DNA of 64,000 nucleotides, from positions 372,001 to 436,000 of the forward strand of contig JASFAU010000011.1 of NCBI GenBank assembly GCA_039704465.1, in the 5' to 3' direction. The notes under the pieces are model-generated. The model had not been told where the DNA came from. It saw only the letters and a list, made by a program, of their open reading frames with translations, and did not search any database. Of the stretch, positions 37,301 to 47,447 are shown one piece after another. The position numbers and the translations under genes are program-made. How positions within the stretch are numbered: position 1 is the first letter of the stretch; every line of letters starts with the position of its first letter. Source of the stretch: Plasmodiophora brassicae. Lineage: Eukaryota; Endomyxa; Phytomyxea; Plasmodiophorida; Plasmodiophoridae.

Positions 37301-37690
37301 CGAGGAGTTAACGCAGCCAGCTACATCATCGTCTTGGCAGCGACCTTCGCTCTCGTCGTTGCGGCGATCTGGTGTACGGTGATCCTTGTATGTGCCAAGA
37401 AGCGGTACGCCAGATCGCCGTATCCGGCATCAGATCCCAGAAGTCCCAGCTGCCAGGCCACCATTGCCTCAACCTTAGGCCACGCTTTCGATGCGTTAAC
37501 ACTGCCAAGTTCCGGCGAAAATGCACAGCCATTCGCGGCGGGCGCCCAGGCGGTTCAACGCAGCCCCAGGGCCAAACGAGGCCAACTGAAGACGGGGATG
37601 CGCCCAGACCGCATGGGGCTGGGCGCCCAGGACAAATTCAGGCAAGGCGCTTGCACAGTGGCCGATACGTTGACGTGGGACGACGAATAA
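34392..37690 (+). CDS. Leucine-rich-repeat receptor-like membrane protein without kinase
   Basis: The start ATG 34392 opens a signal peptide (YFMVSTAACCMALTSYSG) and a Cys-rich cap (GHCGCDLYPGTCTPDGKMC). LRR units follow in separate short exons: YLSDNRLSILPPGTLSAMTS, LLGLDSNGLASIPSATF, SGAFDALTRLQSLDLGSN, DLSNNKLLSPIPLGTFSTL, DLSSNQIAAVQGDAFAALTN. A C-terminal exon (about 37244-37690) carries one membrane helix (AASYIIVLAATFALVVAAIW followed by CAKKR) and a 100-residue cytoplasmic tail without kinase motifs. The join across 37140-37260 is in phase (TTMAK|SLRHRTN). Between 36620 and 37100 the plus strand looks less protein-like and a minus-strand open frame competes, so the gene may instead end near 36620 with a separate membrane protein after it. 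Confidence 0.6.
36656..37056 (-). CDS. Possible antisense membrane-protein frame within the LRR locus
   Basis: An open minus-strand frame without stops reads CGALMSLADVLLMAPERG, then VGLLVLALDGLVTALGVF and VARFVVLSTARALVVTVAQIG: two or three hydrophobic helices with normal composition, whereas the plus strand here is rich in Arg, Ser, Thr and Pro. The LADVLLMAP...GLLV..DGLVTALG order faintly recalls PEX11 proteins. No clear start, intron or conserved motif was found. It may be only the shadow of plus-strand sequence. Confidence 0.25.
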
Positions 37691-37825
37691 AACAATGGCT
37701 CTCTCGGCTGGCCACGGCGTTGCGCGACTGGGAGCTGCATGCACCCGGACCCGGTCCCCGCCTCGTGGGGTAGCATCGCCACCACCAAAAGGTGTGGGCC
37801 TTTGGGGGGCAGGGTGGCTCCCGGG

Positions 37826-39862
37826 ATGGCACGCATAGTCCTCCAGCGACGAATGCTGTCGCAGCGGGTGTATAAAGCGACTGGGCTGGGTCGACAGAAC
37901 GCGGCGTTGCTCCCGACGACGTTGGACAACCTGGCCGAGCATTACCGCACGCATCGCGACGAGGAGGTCGTCCCGTTTGACCTGGCTGGCCTGCTGAAGT
38001 CCAGGGAGCTGTTCGCGAAGGGTCTTCGACGGCTGCAGATGCAGCCAGGGAACTACCTGCCCAGGGTCAACCCCGACCACATGTCCCGTGTCCTCGACGA
38101 CATCATCCACCAGGTCCTCCGGGGCGATTTCAAGTTCATGCCGCACAACCTGAGGGACACGTACGTTCCGCACCCATTCGGGAAGCGCCGCAAGGAGACC
38201 GACCCGCCGCCCGCCCGCATTCTGCTACCGCCGATCATGCGGGACCTCCTTGTATGTGAAAGCGTTGCCATTGTGCTTGAGACGATCTTCGAGCCCAGGT
38301 TTCTGGACCTGTCGCACGGGTTCCGCCCAAAGCTCTCGCGGCACACGGCGCTTCGAGCCACCCAGGATCGCGAGTTCCAGGACGGGTCGTGGATGATCAG
38401 CGGCAACCTGTGCCAGCACCTCAGTTCGCTCTCGCACGACCGCATCATGTCGATCCTGGAGTCCATTATCCCCGATCGGGTCTTCACCACGATCATCAGG
38501 GAATTCCTGCGCGCCGGTCTGTTCGAGTTCAGGGACGTGTCGAAACACTCGATATCGGACACGCCCTTGCCGTCCAATGGCCTGGCCCCGGTGCTCCTAA
38601 ACATCCTGCTTCACCACTTCGACGTATTCATCGTGTCGCTGAAAGACGAATTCGACCTGGGTCAGCGACGCTGTCTCAACGTAAGGCTCGAGACGTCACA
38701 CGCAGCACACGTTCGGTTAACCTTGTTCGCTTGTTGCTCCAGCCGAAATTTACGCTTCTGCGTGTCTACAAGACCCGGTTGACGAAAGCACGCGCCTCGC
38801 CGGACGTTATTGAGGCCGTCGCCGAACGCATGCGTCGCCTGCCGTACCTGAACACGAAAGATCCCGCGTTTCGTCGGCTGAACTACGTCCGGCACGCCGA
38901 TCAGTTCCTCATCAGCATCATCGGCGCCGTCGACCAAGCCAAGCTGGTGCAGAAGCGTGCGATCGAGTTCCTGTATGGGGCTCTTGGTCTGTCCACTGTC
39001 GACGTCCCGACCGATATCGTCCGGGTACGCTTTCGTCCCCGTCGCTGTCGCTGCGTTGTGCTCATGACCTGCGTCCCATCAGCTGGTGCATTCGCAAAGC
39101 AACGGCGTGGTATTCCTCGGCACCCACCTGCAACGACACTGTGTGAAGGGGAACGTCTGCGAGATTCGGTACCTGTGTCGCACGGCCCCCATCCTGCAGG
39201 TGCGCCAGAAGATCAAGGACGCCGGGTTCGTCTACAAGGAGTTCGACCCGTGCCCGTTCTTCCACTGGGGGCACTTCACGCTCGAGAAGATTGTCATGGC
39301 GTACGGCGAGGTGTACAACCGCCTCGCCCGGTACTACGCCGAGGCGTCGAATCGGCACGCCTTCCGCAGCTATATGTACTGGATGCTTCGGTCATCGTGC
39401 GCGAAGCTGTTCGCCGCCAAGCTCAAGCTGTCCTCGCAGAGGAAAGTGTTCCTTCGGTACACCGGCGCCCTGGTCGTGAACCCGTCCATCCCCAACTGCC
39501 GGTTCGTGATGAAGCTGGTCCTGCGGGACGAAGACGACGACCCGCTGATGGACCCGGACACGGAGTCGGCGTTCTATCTCGACGGCCGCCGCATAACGGT
39601 CGTGCCCGACGCGCTCCTGCGCCGGTTCTGCCAGCTGTGCGGCAGCATGAGGAAGAGCGAAGTCCACCTGCGCCCGACCACCTTCTTCTCGGCGTCCGCA
39701 CGCGAGGCCCGCATCCAGCGCATGCGGCGCGGGCGCCAGCCGTCGCACCCGTCGCTGACCTTCTACCCCCGATGGGACAACATCGCCATCTGCAACGGGT
39801 GCCACGCCAAGTACGTGTACAGCATCGTTAATCACGACGATTACGACAGTGGCAGCTGCTGA
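37826..39862 (+). CDS. Nuclear-encoded mitochondrial group II intron maturase-like protein
   Basis: Exons 37826-38680, 38743-39024 and 39083-39862 give about 638 residues, joined in phase 0 (RRCLN|PKFTLLRV and DIVRV-like CGG|LVHSQSN). The N-terminus MARIVLQRRMLSQRVYKATG is basic and fits a mitochondrial presequence. A reverse-transcriptase domain follows (PPARILLPPIMRDLLVCESV, FLDLSHGFRP), but the YADD motif reads YVRHADQFLISI. The maturase X domain lies near FTLEKIVMAYGEVYNRLARY. A C-terminal zinc-ligand stretch (FCQLCGSM ... LRPTTFF ... ICNGCHAKY) resembles an HNH relic. These features match nMAT-type proteins that help splice mitochondrial introns without mobility. Confidence 0.8.
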
Positions 39863-40018
39863 CTGCTGTAGTAAAAGAGAAGGGCACCCTGCCTGTCTGT
39901 CGGCAACCGTGCGGCGCGCCGGGGCCGGTGCGTACGCGCCGGATAGGCACATCTCCACCGTGGGGTCACCGACGCCAATAGAGCCACGGCGTTCACGTGA
40001 CGCCTCGCGAGAAGCGGG

Positions 40019-42128
40019 ATGGCGGCGGCGCGAGAAGACGGGGTGAACAAGGCGGCCCGCTATGCAGTGGGACGGTGGGTGGGCGCCGCGTCCTGCGTGG
40101 GCGTGTTCGGCGCGATGCTGGCCGTGTACCTGGCGACGATGCGGGCGGGGATGTCGGGCGGCGACGCCATGGAGTTCGCGCGCTGCGCCTGCAGCAAGGT
40201 GCGGTATCGTTGCCCGGGCCGCCCGTGTCGCATGCGCTCATGCTCTCGTGTAGAGCGTCCCGCACCCGCCCGGGTATCCGTTATGGACGTGGATGTTGCG
40301 GTCATTGCTCCGGTCCCGTCTGCTGTCGTGGATGCGCCCCGTCCACCAGTTCAACGTGCTGGCGGCCGTTGTGTCCGCGCTGGCGTGCGCATTACTCCAC
40401 CAGGTCGTGGCCAAGGCTCTCCCGTCGAATACGCCACGTGGGGTTCGTTACTCGGCGGCGTGGCTGTCCGCCGTTGGATTCGGGCTGTCCCCGACGGTCT
40501 GGCTCTATGCGAACCAGCCTGAAGTCTTTGCCCTGAACAACGCGTTCTGCGCCTTGCTCCTGTATTTGACGTTGTGGGTTTCTGAATGCCCAACTTCTTC
40601 GCGACTCGCTGTTGCCGCGTTTGCTAGCGGCCTTGCCCTGTCGAACCACCACGCCGCCGTGCTGTATATCGCTCCAGTGGCCGTCCTGATTCTCACAGCG
40701 CATGCAGCGCTCTACAAGGGCAGCGTCTTGGTTCGCTCGGCTGTCGCGTTTGCCGCCGGTTTCGTCCCGTTTTACGTTTGGCTTGGATTCGTATCAGGCG
40801 AGAGGAACATTCATTCATGGGGTGACCTGACGACACCTGGTGGCCTTCTTCGCCACATCTTGCGCCTTGATTACGGCGGGTCGTTTCAGCTGGCCGCCAA
40901 TGAGCTGGCGTCGCCTTCTGAAGGTCTCCTGTCCAGGCTCCTGTTTTACTGTCGTGAGACAGTTTTCCGCGAAATGACGCCGCTTGTTGCCCCGCTCGCG
41001 ATCGTCGGCACAGTTCTAACTCGATCGAACGTCACTACTCGCATACTTGTCATCTGTTTCGCCTTCTACATTCTGTTCTTCCATACGTTCGCGAACCTTC
41101 CCGTACAATCGCCACTGACTGCCGGCGTTGTCGCCCGGTTCTGGATGCAGCCCAACATGATCCTGTTCGTGCTAGCTGGCATCGGGTTCGCTCGGGCCGT
41201 CCCACGCAAGCTGGCACCTGCTGCCATAGTAGCGGTTGCCGCTCTAGGTGCGGCTCGATGGAGCGCCCTTGACTTCCACAACGATACCGTTCTCGATGAC
41301 TTTGGTCGTGCGCTCCTGGAGCGCCTACCACGTCACACAATGGTCCTCCTTCATGGCGACCTGTTCTTCAACCTGGCGTCGTACCTGCACACGTGCGAAT
41401 GGGTTCGTCCCGATGTTCGGCTCATCAGCATGGGACTTATGACTTGGCGGTGGTTCCTACGCGGGAACGCGTCGAAGAATTACCCAGGCGTATCGTTCCC
41501 TGGGGAGCGCTTCCACGCCGTCGCTGGAGGGTTCACAATTGAACAGTTCCTCGACGCTAACTTGAAGCGCATGCCCATCGTGATGTGTGGCCCGATCCCG
41601 CAGTGGCAGAACCAGGACTACTCGGGTGCCGCCAGGTTCCACATGTTCCCATTTGGTGCCTGCTCCCGTATCTTCTACGCGGACGACCTCCCGAACAATA
41701 TGGTCGAGGCGTTCCAACGCAGTGTTGAACAGTTTCCCGTCCTTCAACCGATGGACCGTCGACGACATCGTCCAGGGTCATGGGAACTGGAGGCCTATGA
41801 GACGGTGCATCAGTCCCGATTGGCGCTGTTTGACCAGATGGGTCCAGAGCTCGGCAAAGGTGATCCGGACCTCGTCAACCTCGCTAGCCGACTCGCAGAT
41901 TCAATCCTGGGTGAATCGTTCTTCGACGTGAACGCAACCGACATGTGGCACGCCGCGATCCTGTACGGCGTGCAGAGCGTCGACCGTCGACCCGTCGAGG
42001 CGAAGATGTACAACACGGTCGTACGCCTCCTGCAACGATGGCCCGATTTCACAGACCAATCCGCATCGGCCATCGCCGTCGACAAGTATAACCCGTGGCG
42101 CCGCCAACCCATCCAATACCTTGAGTAA
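40019..42128 (+). CDS. TMEM260-like (DUF2723) membrane glycosyltransferase-like protein
   Basis: Exons 40019-40198 and 40254-42128 (AAG|AGC) encode about 684 residues. The first exon has a membrane helix and MRAGMSGGDAMEFARCACSK; the second begins SVPHPPGYPLWTWML, the DUF2723 signature HPPGYPL, and carries eight or more hydrophobic helices, followed by a hydrophilic C-terminal domain of about 300 residues (PGERFHAVAGGFTIEQFL, ending NPWRRQPIQYLE). Animal TMEM260 is an ER protein O-mannosyltransferase for plexin and receptor domains. The ER membrane location and transferase role are family inference. Confidence 0.85.
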
Positions 42129-43064
42129 AACAATGGCACGCCATCGGTGGGTGCTCTTACGAGTCACGGCGATCGTGTCCAGTGGGTCGACTGACGGTCA
42201 AGCGTTAGTGGGCAGCGGCACATACGCAGGCATGCAGTTGGAGGACCATAGGCCAGGCGGGCAGAACGGCAGGTCATGGGATTGGGAGCAGTTGGCGCGA
42301 CACCAGGCCGTGGTGACGGGGCCGAACGCGTGGTACAGCTCGCAGTCGTCGGAGCACAAGTCCGGAGTCAGGGCAGTTCGGCGGGTCGTGGTTGCAGTTC
42401 CTGACGCACCAGGCCGTCGGTGCCGTTGGGCTCACAGCGTGGCACTCGCCGTTCGACTCCGCTCTCTGGCCCAGTTGGCAGCCCGGTCTGCAGCTGGCAT
42501 CGGAATCGAGCGGCGAGTGCGCCCAGGCTGTGAGCCCGTGCAGGTGGCCCCGGTTCCCGGTTCAAACCGGGGACCGGGGTCCCAGTGGTGCATGAGCAGG
42601 CAGCCGTTTGCCCCGTGGTCCGGCAAGGGCGAGCATAAAACATATTGTCGTGGCTTCTGATACGCTGGTATGGCGACTGAAGACGAGTTCACACTTGTTC
42701 CATGTACCTATTGAGGCCAGCAGCATTGCGAATGAGCGAGCGCCGGCGTCACTGGTGACACCCTCGATGGTGCGACGTGTGTCGTCGGTTAATCACAACG
42801 ACCCTTGAGCGGCAAGAATCAGCAAGCACGCAGCGTGTACCACGCGTCAAACACGTCATCGTGCAAGTCTGGCGAAAAGGAGCCCAAGCACGTCGGGGAA
42901 ATTAGGGGCCCAGACAGGGGACTGGGACTGGCTGGTCCTGACTACAATACTGTGACTAAATATAGACGGGGATAGGGATACCTACCGCCAGTCGCCTCCT
43001 CCCCAGACCCCGCTGGCCTGTCATCAGACCAGGTGCGGAGAACCCTTGCTGATCATTCTGCATT
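42129..43064. other. Gene-free region upstream of secreted ankyrin protein 2
   Basis: No exon or domain could be supported on either strand over about 940 nt. The only structure is the GC-rich hairpin at 42548-42579; its T-loop-like GGTTCAAAC does not extend into a tRNA. The proximal part probably holds the promoter of the ankyrin gene. Confidence 0.5.
42548..42579. repeat. GC-rich inverted repeat, 15-nt arms
   Basis: The arms 42548-42562 and 42565-42579 pair with one mismatch around a 2-nt loop (CCCCGGTTCCCGGTT and its complement). It may form a stem in RNA or be a terminator-like or protein-binding palindrome. Confidence 0.75.
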
Positions 43065-44171
43065 ATGGCGTGCTGGGGGGCGGTCCTAGCCGTGGGCTTG
43101 CTGGTCGGCTTCACGAATGCGGCAAAGATGCGCGTCAGCGACAAGCGTGACATTGGTGATCTGATCAGACGCGTTCTTCAATGTCAAAGACCGGTCCTGG
43201 GATCAGTGCACCCGTTGCATAAAAGCAGCACCGCCACTTCGTCCGAACTGACGTTGCTGCATGTGATCGCGTCGATTCTGCATCGTCGTTTGCCTGAACT
43301 CGTTTCGGAATACCAAGAACCATACACGTCCTCGGCCCTGCACAACTACTACTTTCAGACGGGCGAGTTGTTGCGCCTCCTTTGCGCCGACGGGAACGAT
43401 CGCGTCCCACACGATATTGTCGATGCGCAAGGAAACACAGCCCTGAACAGTTTTATTAACGTGTTCGCTACTGGAGGGTATCGTTTTCGGTATACGTGAC
43501 GCGTAACTGAGGATCAAAGCCCTACTTAACGACTAACCGCATAGGCCAGAGTGTTTTGCCACAATGCTGCGGGACCAGATGCGAATCCTCGACTATTTGG
43601 TTAGCGGCGCGGACGGGAACTTCATCAACATACAGAACGAGCGCGGGAGGGCGCCGTTGCATTCCCTCATCGGTTACTGGCAGGACACAGCCACGTAAGT
43701 GGCATGGCACCATTCAGGTGCTGCTGCTCCCAGGCAACCCAGTAACAGCGACAACCCAATAACAGCGATTGTTGCAGAGGCTGCGGAATGGCGGCTCTCG
43801 ATTGTAGTCTGGGGACGTTGGGCTCCATCGTCTCCGACATGATTCGAGCGGGTGCATCGACCGAGGTGCAGGACGGCAATGGCGACACGGCATTGCACCT
43901 GATCGCCCGAGCTGCCGTGTGAGTCGACACGAGTGGCTTCAGCATGCGACAAAGATACTTATTTGAATATAGGTCGGCGTTTCGGGGATCAGGAAGCCGG
44001 GAAGATGAGGAGGCCCACAAGCAAATGTGGGTCGAGAAGCTCATTCGTCCAATGGTCGCTGCCATCCGTATACAGAACAATTGGGAAGAGAGGCCAGTGG
44101 ATCTGGTCGACGACGTTCCTGGTCTCGAGACCATCCGTGACGCGTTAGATCCTCGGCGCTATGGGTACTGA
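43065..44171 (+). CDS. Second secreted ankyrin-repeat-like protein
   Basis: Several exons. Exon 1 (43065 to about 43492) has a signal peptide (MACWGAVLAVGLLVGFTNA) and LTLLHVIASILHRRLPELV; the next exon joins GYRFR|PECFATMLRDQMRILDYLV and holds an ankyrin unit NIQNERGRAPLHSLIGYW; a third has MIRAGASTEVQDGNGDTALHLIARAAV; the last is AFRGSGSREDEEAHKQMW to DALDPRRYGY. The ankyrin units (D.GNTALN, RGRAPLHSL, NGDTALHLIA) are divergent, and the layout of signal peptide plus ankyrin repeats without an anchor matches the protein at 4202-5833. Export is likely; the target is unknown. Confidence 0.7.
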
Positions 44172-45099
44172 CGAGCCGGAAGGGAGCGTACCGCACAAAC
44201 GTTGAAAGAGCACTGAAACACGGTGACGCTACCAGTCAAAACAGAAATACATGGAAGTTATCATCTGAAAAGCTCTGACATATCGCAATCGTGCCTATGT
44301 TCATCTCTGTCGATTTGCTTTGCGGAATGTGTCCTTCCTGCATTCGCGGGGACGTCCAGGCTAGCGAACATGGCTGCCGAGCATGTGACCAGCAAGCAAC
44401 AAATAAATGGCCACTCAACGTGTACACCATCCGAAGTTTACACCTTTTAGTATTACGTGAGTGGTTGTCCAATGGGGTGAACTCGTGGGCCAGCATGTAT
44501 ATACCTACAATATTCGGCTTAATTAGCAAACAACCGTCGTTTCAACCCACAATGGGAAAGGGGTCCGATTAAGCGAAACCATACAGCGGCTTCTAACTTA
44601 CCCACTGCAACTACCTGGTCACCCACTCGTCTAGTTCCTGAATGAAGCATAGCCTGTCCGGTCTGACTAGGAAGACGGGCGACAGTGTGCGGTTCTCGGA
44701 AGACAAGACCCCGGAATCGCTGCTGTGATACTATGCTGGAAGGCCGGCGTGACGCTTCTCGGCAACGTTCTGCAAGGCATCGTGCAGCCAGCCTGGGTCC
44801 TCAGGAGCAACTTGCGTCAGCTCGAACCTGATCAACCTGTGCCGCCTCCACCACAACCGCATCCTCAAGCAGCGCCTGCACCGGCGCCCGAGAAGAGCAG
44901 GTGCCCCGCATCCTGTGCAAGCGTTGCTCGTCCGTCCAACTCAAATCGCCTGTCGATTGCGGTCTATTTTGAGATCCAGGACGACGGGGGGCTGCAGCCC
45001 AGCCGGCCTCACAGTCGCCGCTCGCCAGTCGCTGCTTGCCCCGCCCGTCACTGACGCGGAGGGCGCGCTGGCAACGGACCACCGCATTGGATTTGGACA
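44172..45099. other. Region with no supported gene
   Basis: Short frames only. A 28-codon frame starting at about 44644 (MKHSLSGLTRKTGDSVRFSE) and a proline-rich frame near 44835-44910 could be upstream exons of the following small gene, but no intron joins them convincingly. Confidence 0.3.
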
Positions 45100-45375
45100 A
45101 TGTCGGACGCGGAACCGGTCGAGCTGATCACCAAGGCGCGGAAGGCGGGCGGTGCGCGCGTGCCGCAGGTCAAGCATTACCATCATGAACCGGCACCCGA
45201 GGCGCCAGGTGCCCCGGTACCCATCGTCGAGGCGCTGCGCGCGATTCCCGATATCCCCGAGGGACCGCGACCCGTCGTCGAATACAGGGCACGCGACGAC
45301 GGCAAACCCGCGAAGATCCGGCCTGCACACGCAGGCGTCGCGAAGGCGAACTTGAACCAACCACGCAAGCATTAA
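45100..45375 (+). CDS. Small DAP1-like protein
   Basis: A 91-residue frame with ATG at 45100. It reads VELITKARKAGGARVPQVKHYHHE near the N-terminus (given in two parts: VELITKARKAGGARV, PQVKHYHHE), a proline-rich acidic middle, and ends AKANLNQPRKH. The KAGGxR(I/V)xxxKH segment and the C-terminal (Q)QPRK are the conserved ends of death-associated protein 1 (DAP/DAPL1), a small disordered protein that binds inactive ribosomes and restrains autophagy in animals. The length fits. The similarity is short, so the call is tentative. Confidence 0.5.
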   Translation: MSDAEPVELITKARKAGGARVPQVKHYHHEPAPEAPGAPVPIVEALRAIPDIPEGPRPVVEYRARDDGKPAKIRPAHAGVAKANLNQPRKH

Positions 45376-45480
45376 TCTGTGGTCAGTACAGACGTGATTG
45401 TCCTGAACCATTTGACGGAAATGTACATTGCGGTCCTTCGCGTTTGAAGGGGGCGGTATCGCTGGCTGGGACGTCGCCTG

Positions 45481-46350
45481 TTAGGAATATCCAGTTTGAT
45501 ACACGTCGTTGACAAAGTGGACGACGGCGTCGACGAATGCCAGAGCGTGTTGCGGTGCTGATGACAGGCTGTGATTGGCGCCTTCGATGAGGACGACCCG
45601 GGATCGGGACACGATCTGCAGGACGCGTGCGGCCAGGGCGCTCTGATCGATCGTCGCGTACTCGTCCGCCATCGAGAACGCCCACAACGACGGCACCGGT
45701 ATCGTCCCGATCGTCTGCCCGAGCTCTTCGTCCGACAGGTCGTTGCTGAATAGGTCGTCGGGCGTCATCCGTCCCGCTAACGACGCGTACCGTTCGGCGG
45801 TCATCGCAATGTCATCGAACACGTCCCTGGACATGAACTCGCGTCCTTCGCCTCGTTCGACCATCGCATGCGCAACCGCCAGGTTCTCCTTGACGTTCGT
45901 CGACGGCGACGATTCCAGTAGCAGACGATCGGACACAGGCCCCTGCAGGACGATCCCGTGCAGGCGATCTTCGGCGCCAGCCTTAGCGAACGCGGCGGCG
46001 TCCTGCGCCCCGGTCGAATGCCCGATGATAATGATCGACCGCGCGTCGTGCGTCCGCACCAGCCATTTCGTGATGTCGCCGATGTCCGCGACATCGTCGG
46101 CAATGGAGACGGCGCCGAATGCGACGCCGGCTGACCGCAGCTGGCATTGCACCAGCGTGCACTGGCACTGTTGCTCCAGGGCGCCCTGCAGCGCCGGTAC
46201 GTACGACTGGCACGCCATCAGGCCGTCAGTCAGACCGCCGACGAACAGCGCGAACCGCCCGGTGCCGCCATTGTTCCCCGATAGGAACGCCAGCAGATCC
46301 GGGACCGCGTTCGGCGTTGTCGACGGGACGACCTGCAGACGACCGTCCAT
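45481..46350 (-). CDS. DUF1749 alpha/beta hydrolase (SidJ-like esterase family)
   Basis: Single-exon gene of 289 residues. FALFVGGLTDGLMACQSYVP forms the oxyanion-loop strand, SIIIIGHSTGAQDAA is the nucleophile elbow (GHSTG), and a late EGANHSLSS histidine fits the catalytic triad; ADEYATID probably holds the acid. The GGLTDGLM and GHSTGxQD motifs are typical of the UPF0613/DUF1749 family, which includes fungal siderophore esterase SidJ. Its substrate here is unknown. The start ATG is at 46350. Confidence 0.78.
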   Translation of the reverse strand: MDGRLQVVPSTTPNAVPDLLAFLSGNNGGTGRFALFVGGLTDGLMACQSYVPALQGALEQQCQCTLVQCQLRSAGVAFGAVSIADDVADIGDITKWLVRTHDARSIIIIGHSTGAQDAAAFAKAGAEDRLHGIVLQGPVSDRLLLESSPSTNVKENLAVAHAMVERGEGREFMSRDVFDDIAMTAERYASLAGRMTPDDLFSNDLSDEELGQTIGTIPVPSLWAFSMADEYATIDQSALAARVLQIVSRSRVVLIEGANHSLSSAPQHALAFVDAVVHFVNDVYQTGYS

Positions 46351-47447
46351 ATTCTATCCGCCGCGCCGACCGCCGACCCGGCCAGGCGACCGGGCAATGC
46401 GCGCGCGCGAGGGGCGCCGCAATTGGATACGCGACCGCCTCCTGGACCTGGGGGGCGTTTGCCCAACACGGGCGACGCAAGGACGCGCGCGGCACTATGG
46501 CCCGGCATCGTGCATTCCATTTGCTGGAATACAATAAGTGATAGGGTAGCATTGTGCCACGCGTCCCACATGACGCGTTGTGTTCTGCACGGTTCCCGAC
46601 GTCGTATGGGTACCACTTCAAGCTGCTTCATCAGATGATCATAAACGTCGGCTCTTCCACCGCTTGTCGACTAGAAGAGGCCGGCCGGTACATTTTCGAC
46701 CGGTCCAGCAGCTTCCGTCACTGCTTTATTTGAAAGTAATCCTCATTTCGTACCGATTCGATACACGTTTCCTGGTTAATCGTACGCGCCAATGGCGAAG
46801 GCAACCTTCTTGCATTAGCGGACGACACCGCATCCCGATCTCGGCGCAGCGCTCTCGTTTGGCGCCATTTCCTGCACGCACTGACCTCCCAGGGGTCAGT
46901 GCGACACAGTCCCGCCCAAACAGTCCCCTCCGGCTGGTTGGAAATGCCCGCCGAGTACACGTGTCGGGGGTATGTCCCCGTTATTTCGGTACTGTATCCA
47001 AACTACCTAGCAAATCATCATTGTTCGGATTGTAGACTAGGAGAAACAGCGTCTCTGGCCCATGCCTGGTCCACAGGATGTAGCGGCTGACCTGGCTCTC
47101 GATGCCATCATCGATACGTACGAGACTTGGCATAATGTGCACGATTTGTAGCATGGTTGGCCGTATGGTGAGTTGGTGCCGACGCGCCGGGTCCCACGTC
47201 TGATGTTCAGATTTGCCTCTACCTACTCTCTACGGCAATAGTTGGGCGATTTGCGCTTCTGATCGCGCAGACGTCTCGCTACCGGGAGCCAAGAGAGGCG
47301 ACCACGTCCGCCCTCTCGTTCGCAAGTTTGGAGCGGAATGGGAGTTCCATTGCGTCGTCCACGCAAACACTGAACATATAAAGTTGCTCCACCACGAGAC
47401 CGGCAGTGTATTATCAACGATGAGACGCACGTTTCGCGGTCGGATGG
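46351..47447. other. Region with scattered short exon-like frames, no recognised gene
   Basis: Plus-strand frames of unknown family occur near 46608-46731 (YHFKLLHQMIINVG), 46795-46900 and 47042-47143 (WPMPGPQDVAADLALDAIID, ending VHDL before a stop), and again at 47213-47461. They may be exons of one unrecognised gene or decayed sequence. None has a start or motif I can defend. Confidence 0.3.

Noticed and set aside
37496..38173. 225-codon minus-strand frame
   Set aside because: It lies antisense to the maturase N-terminus and has no domain; the plus frame is conserved.
42541..42600. tRNA (T-loop-like GGTTCAAAC)
   Set aside because: No D-arm, anticodon arm or acceptor stem can be folded around it; the sequence is a simple palindrome.
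44941..45411. 156-codon minus-strand frame
   Set aside because: Arg/Val/Asp-rich composition and antisense position over the DAP1-like frame mark it as a shadow.
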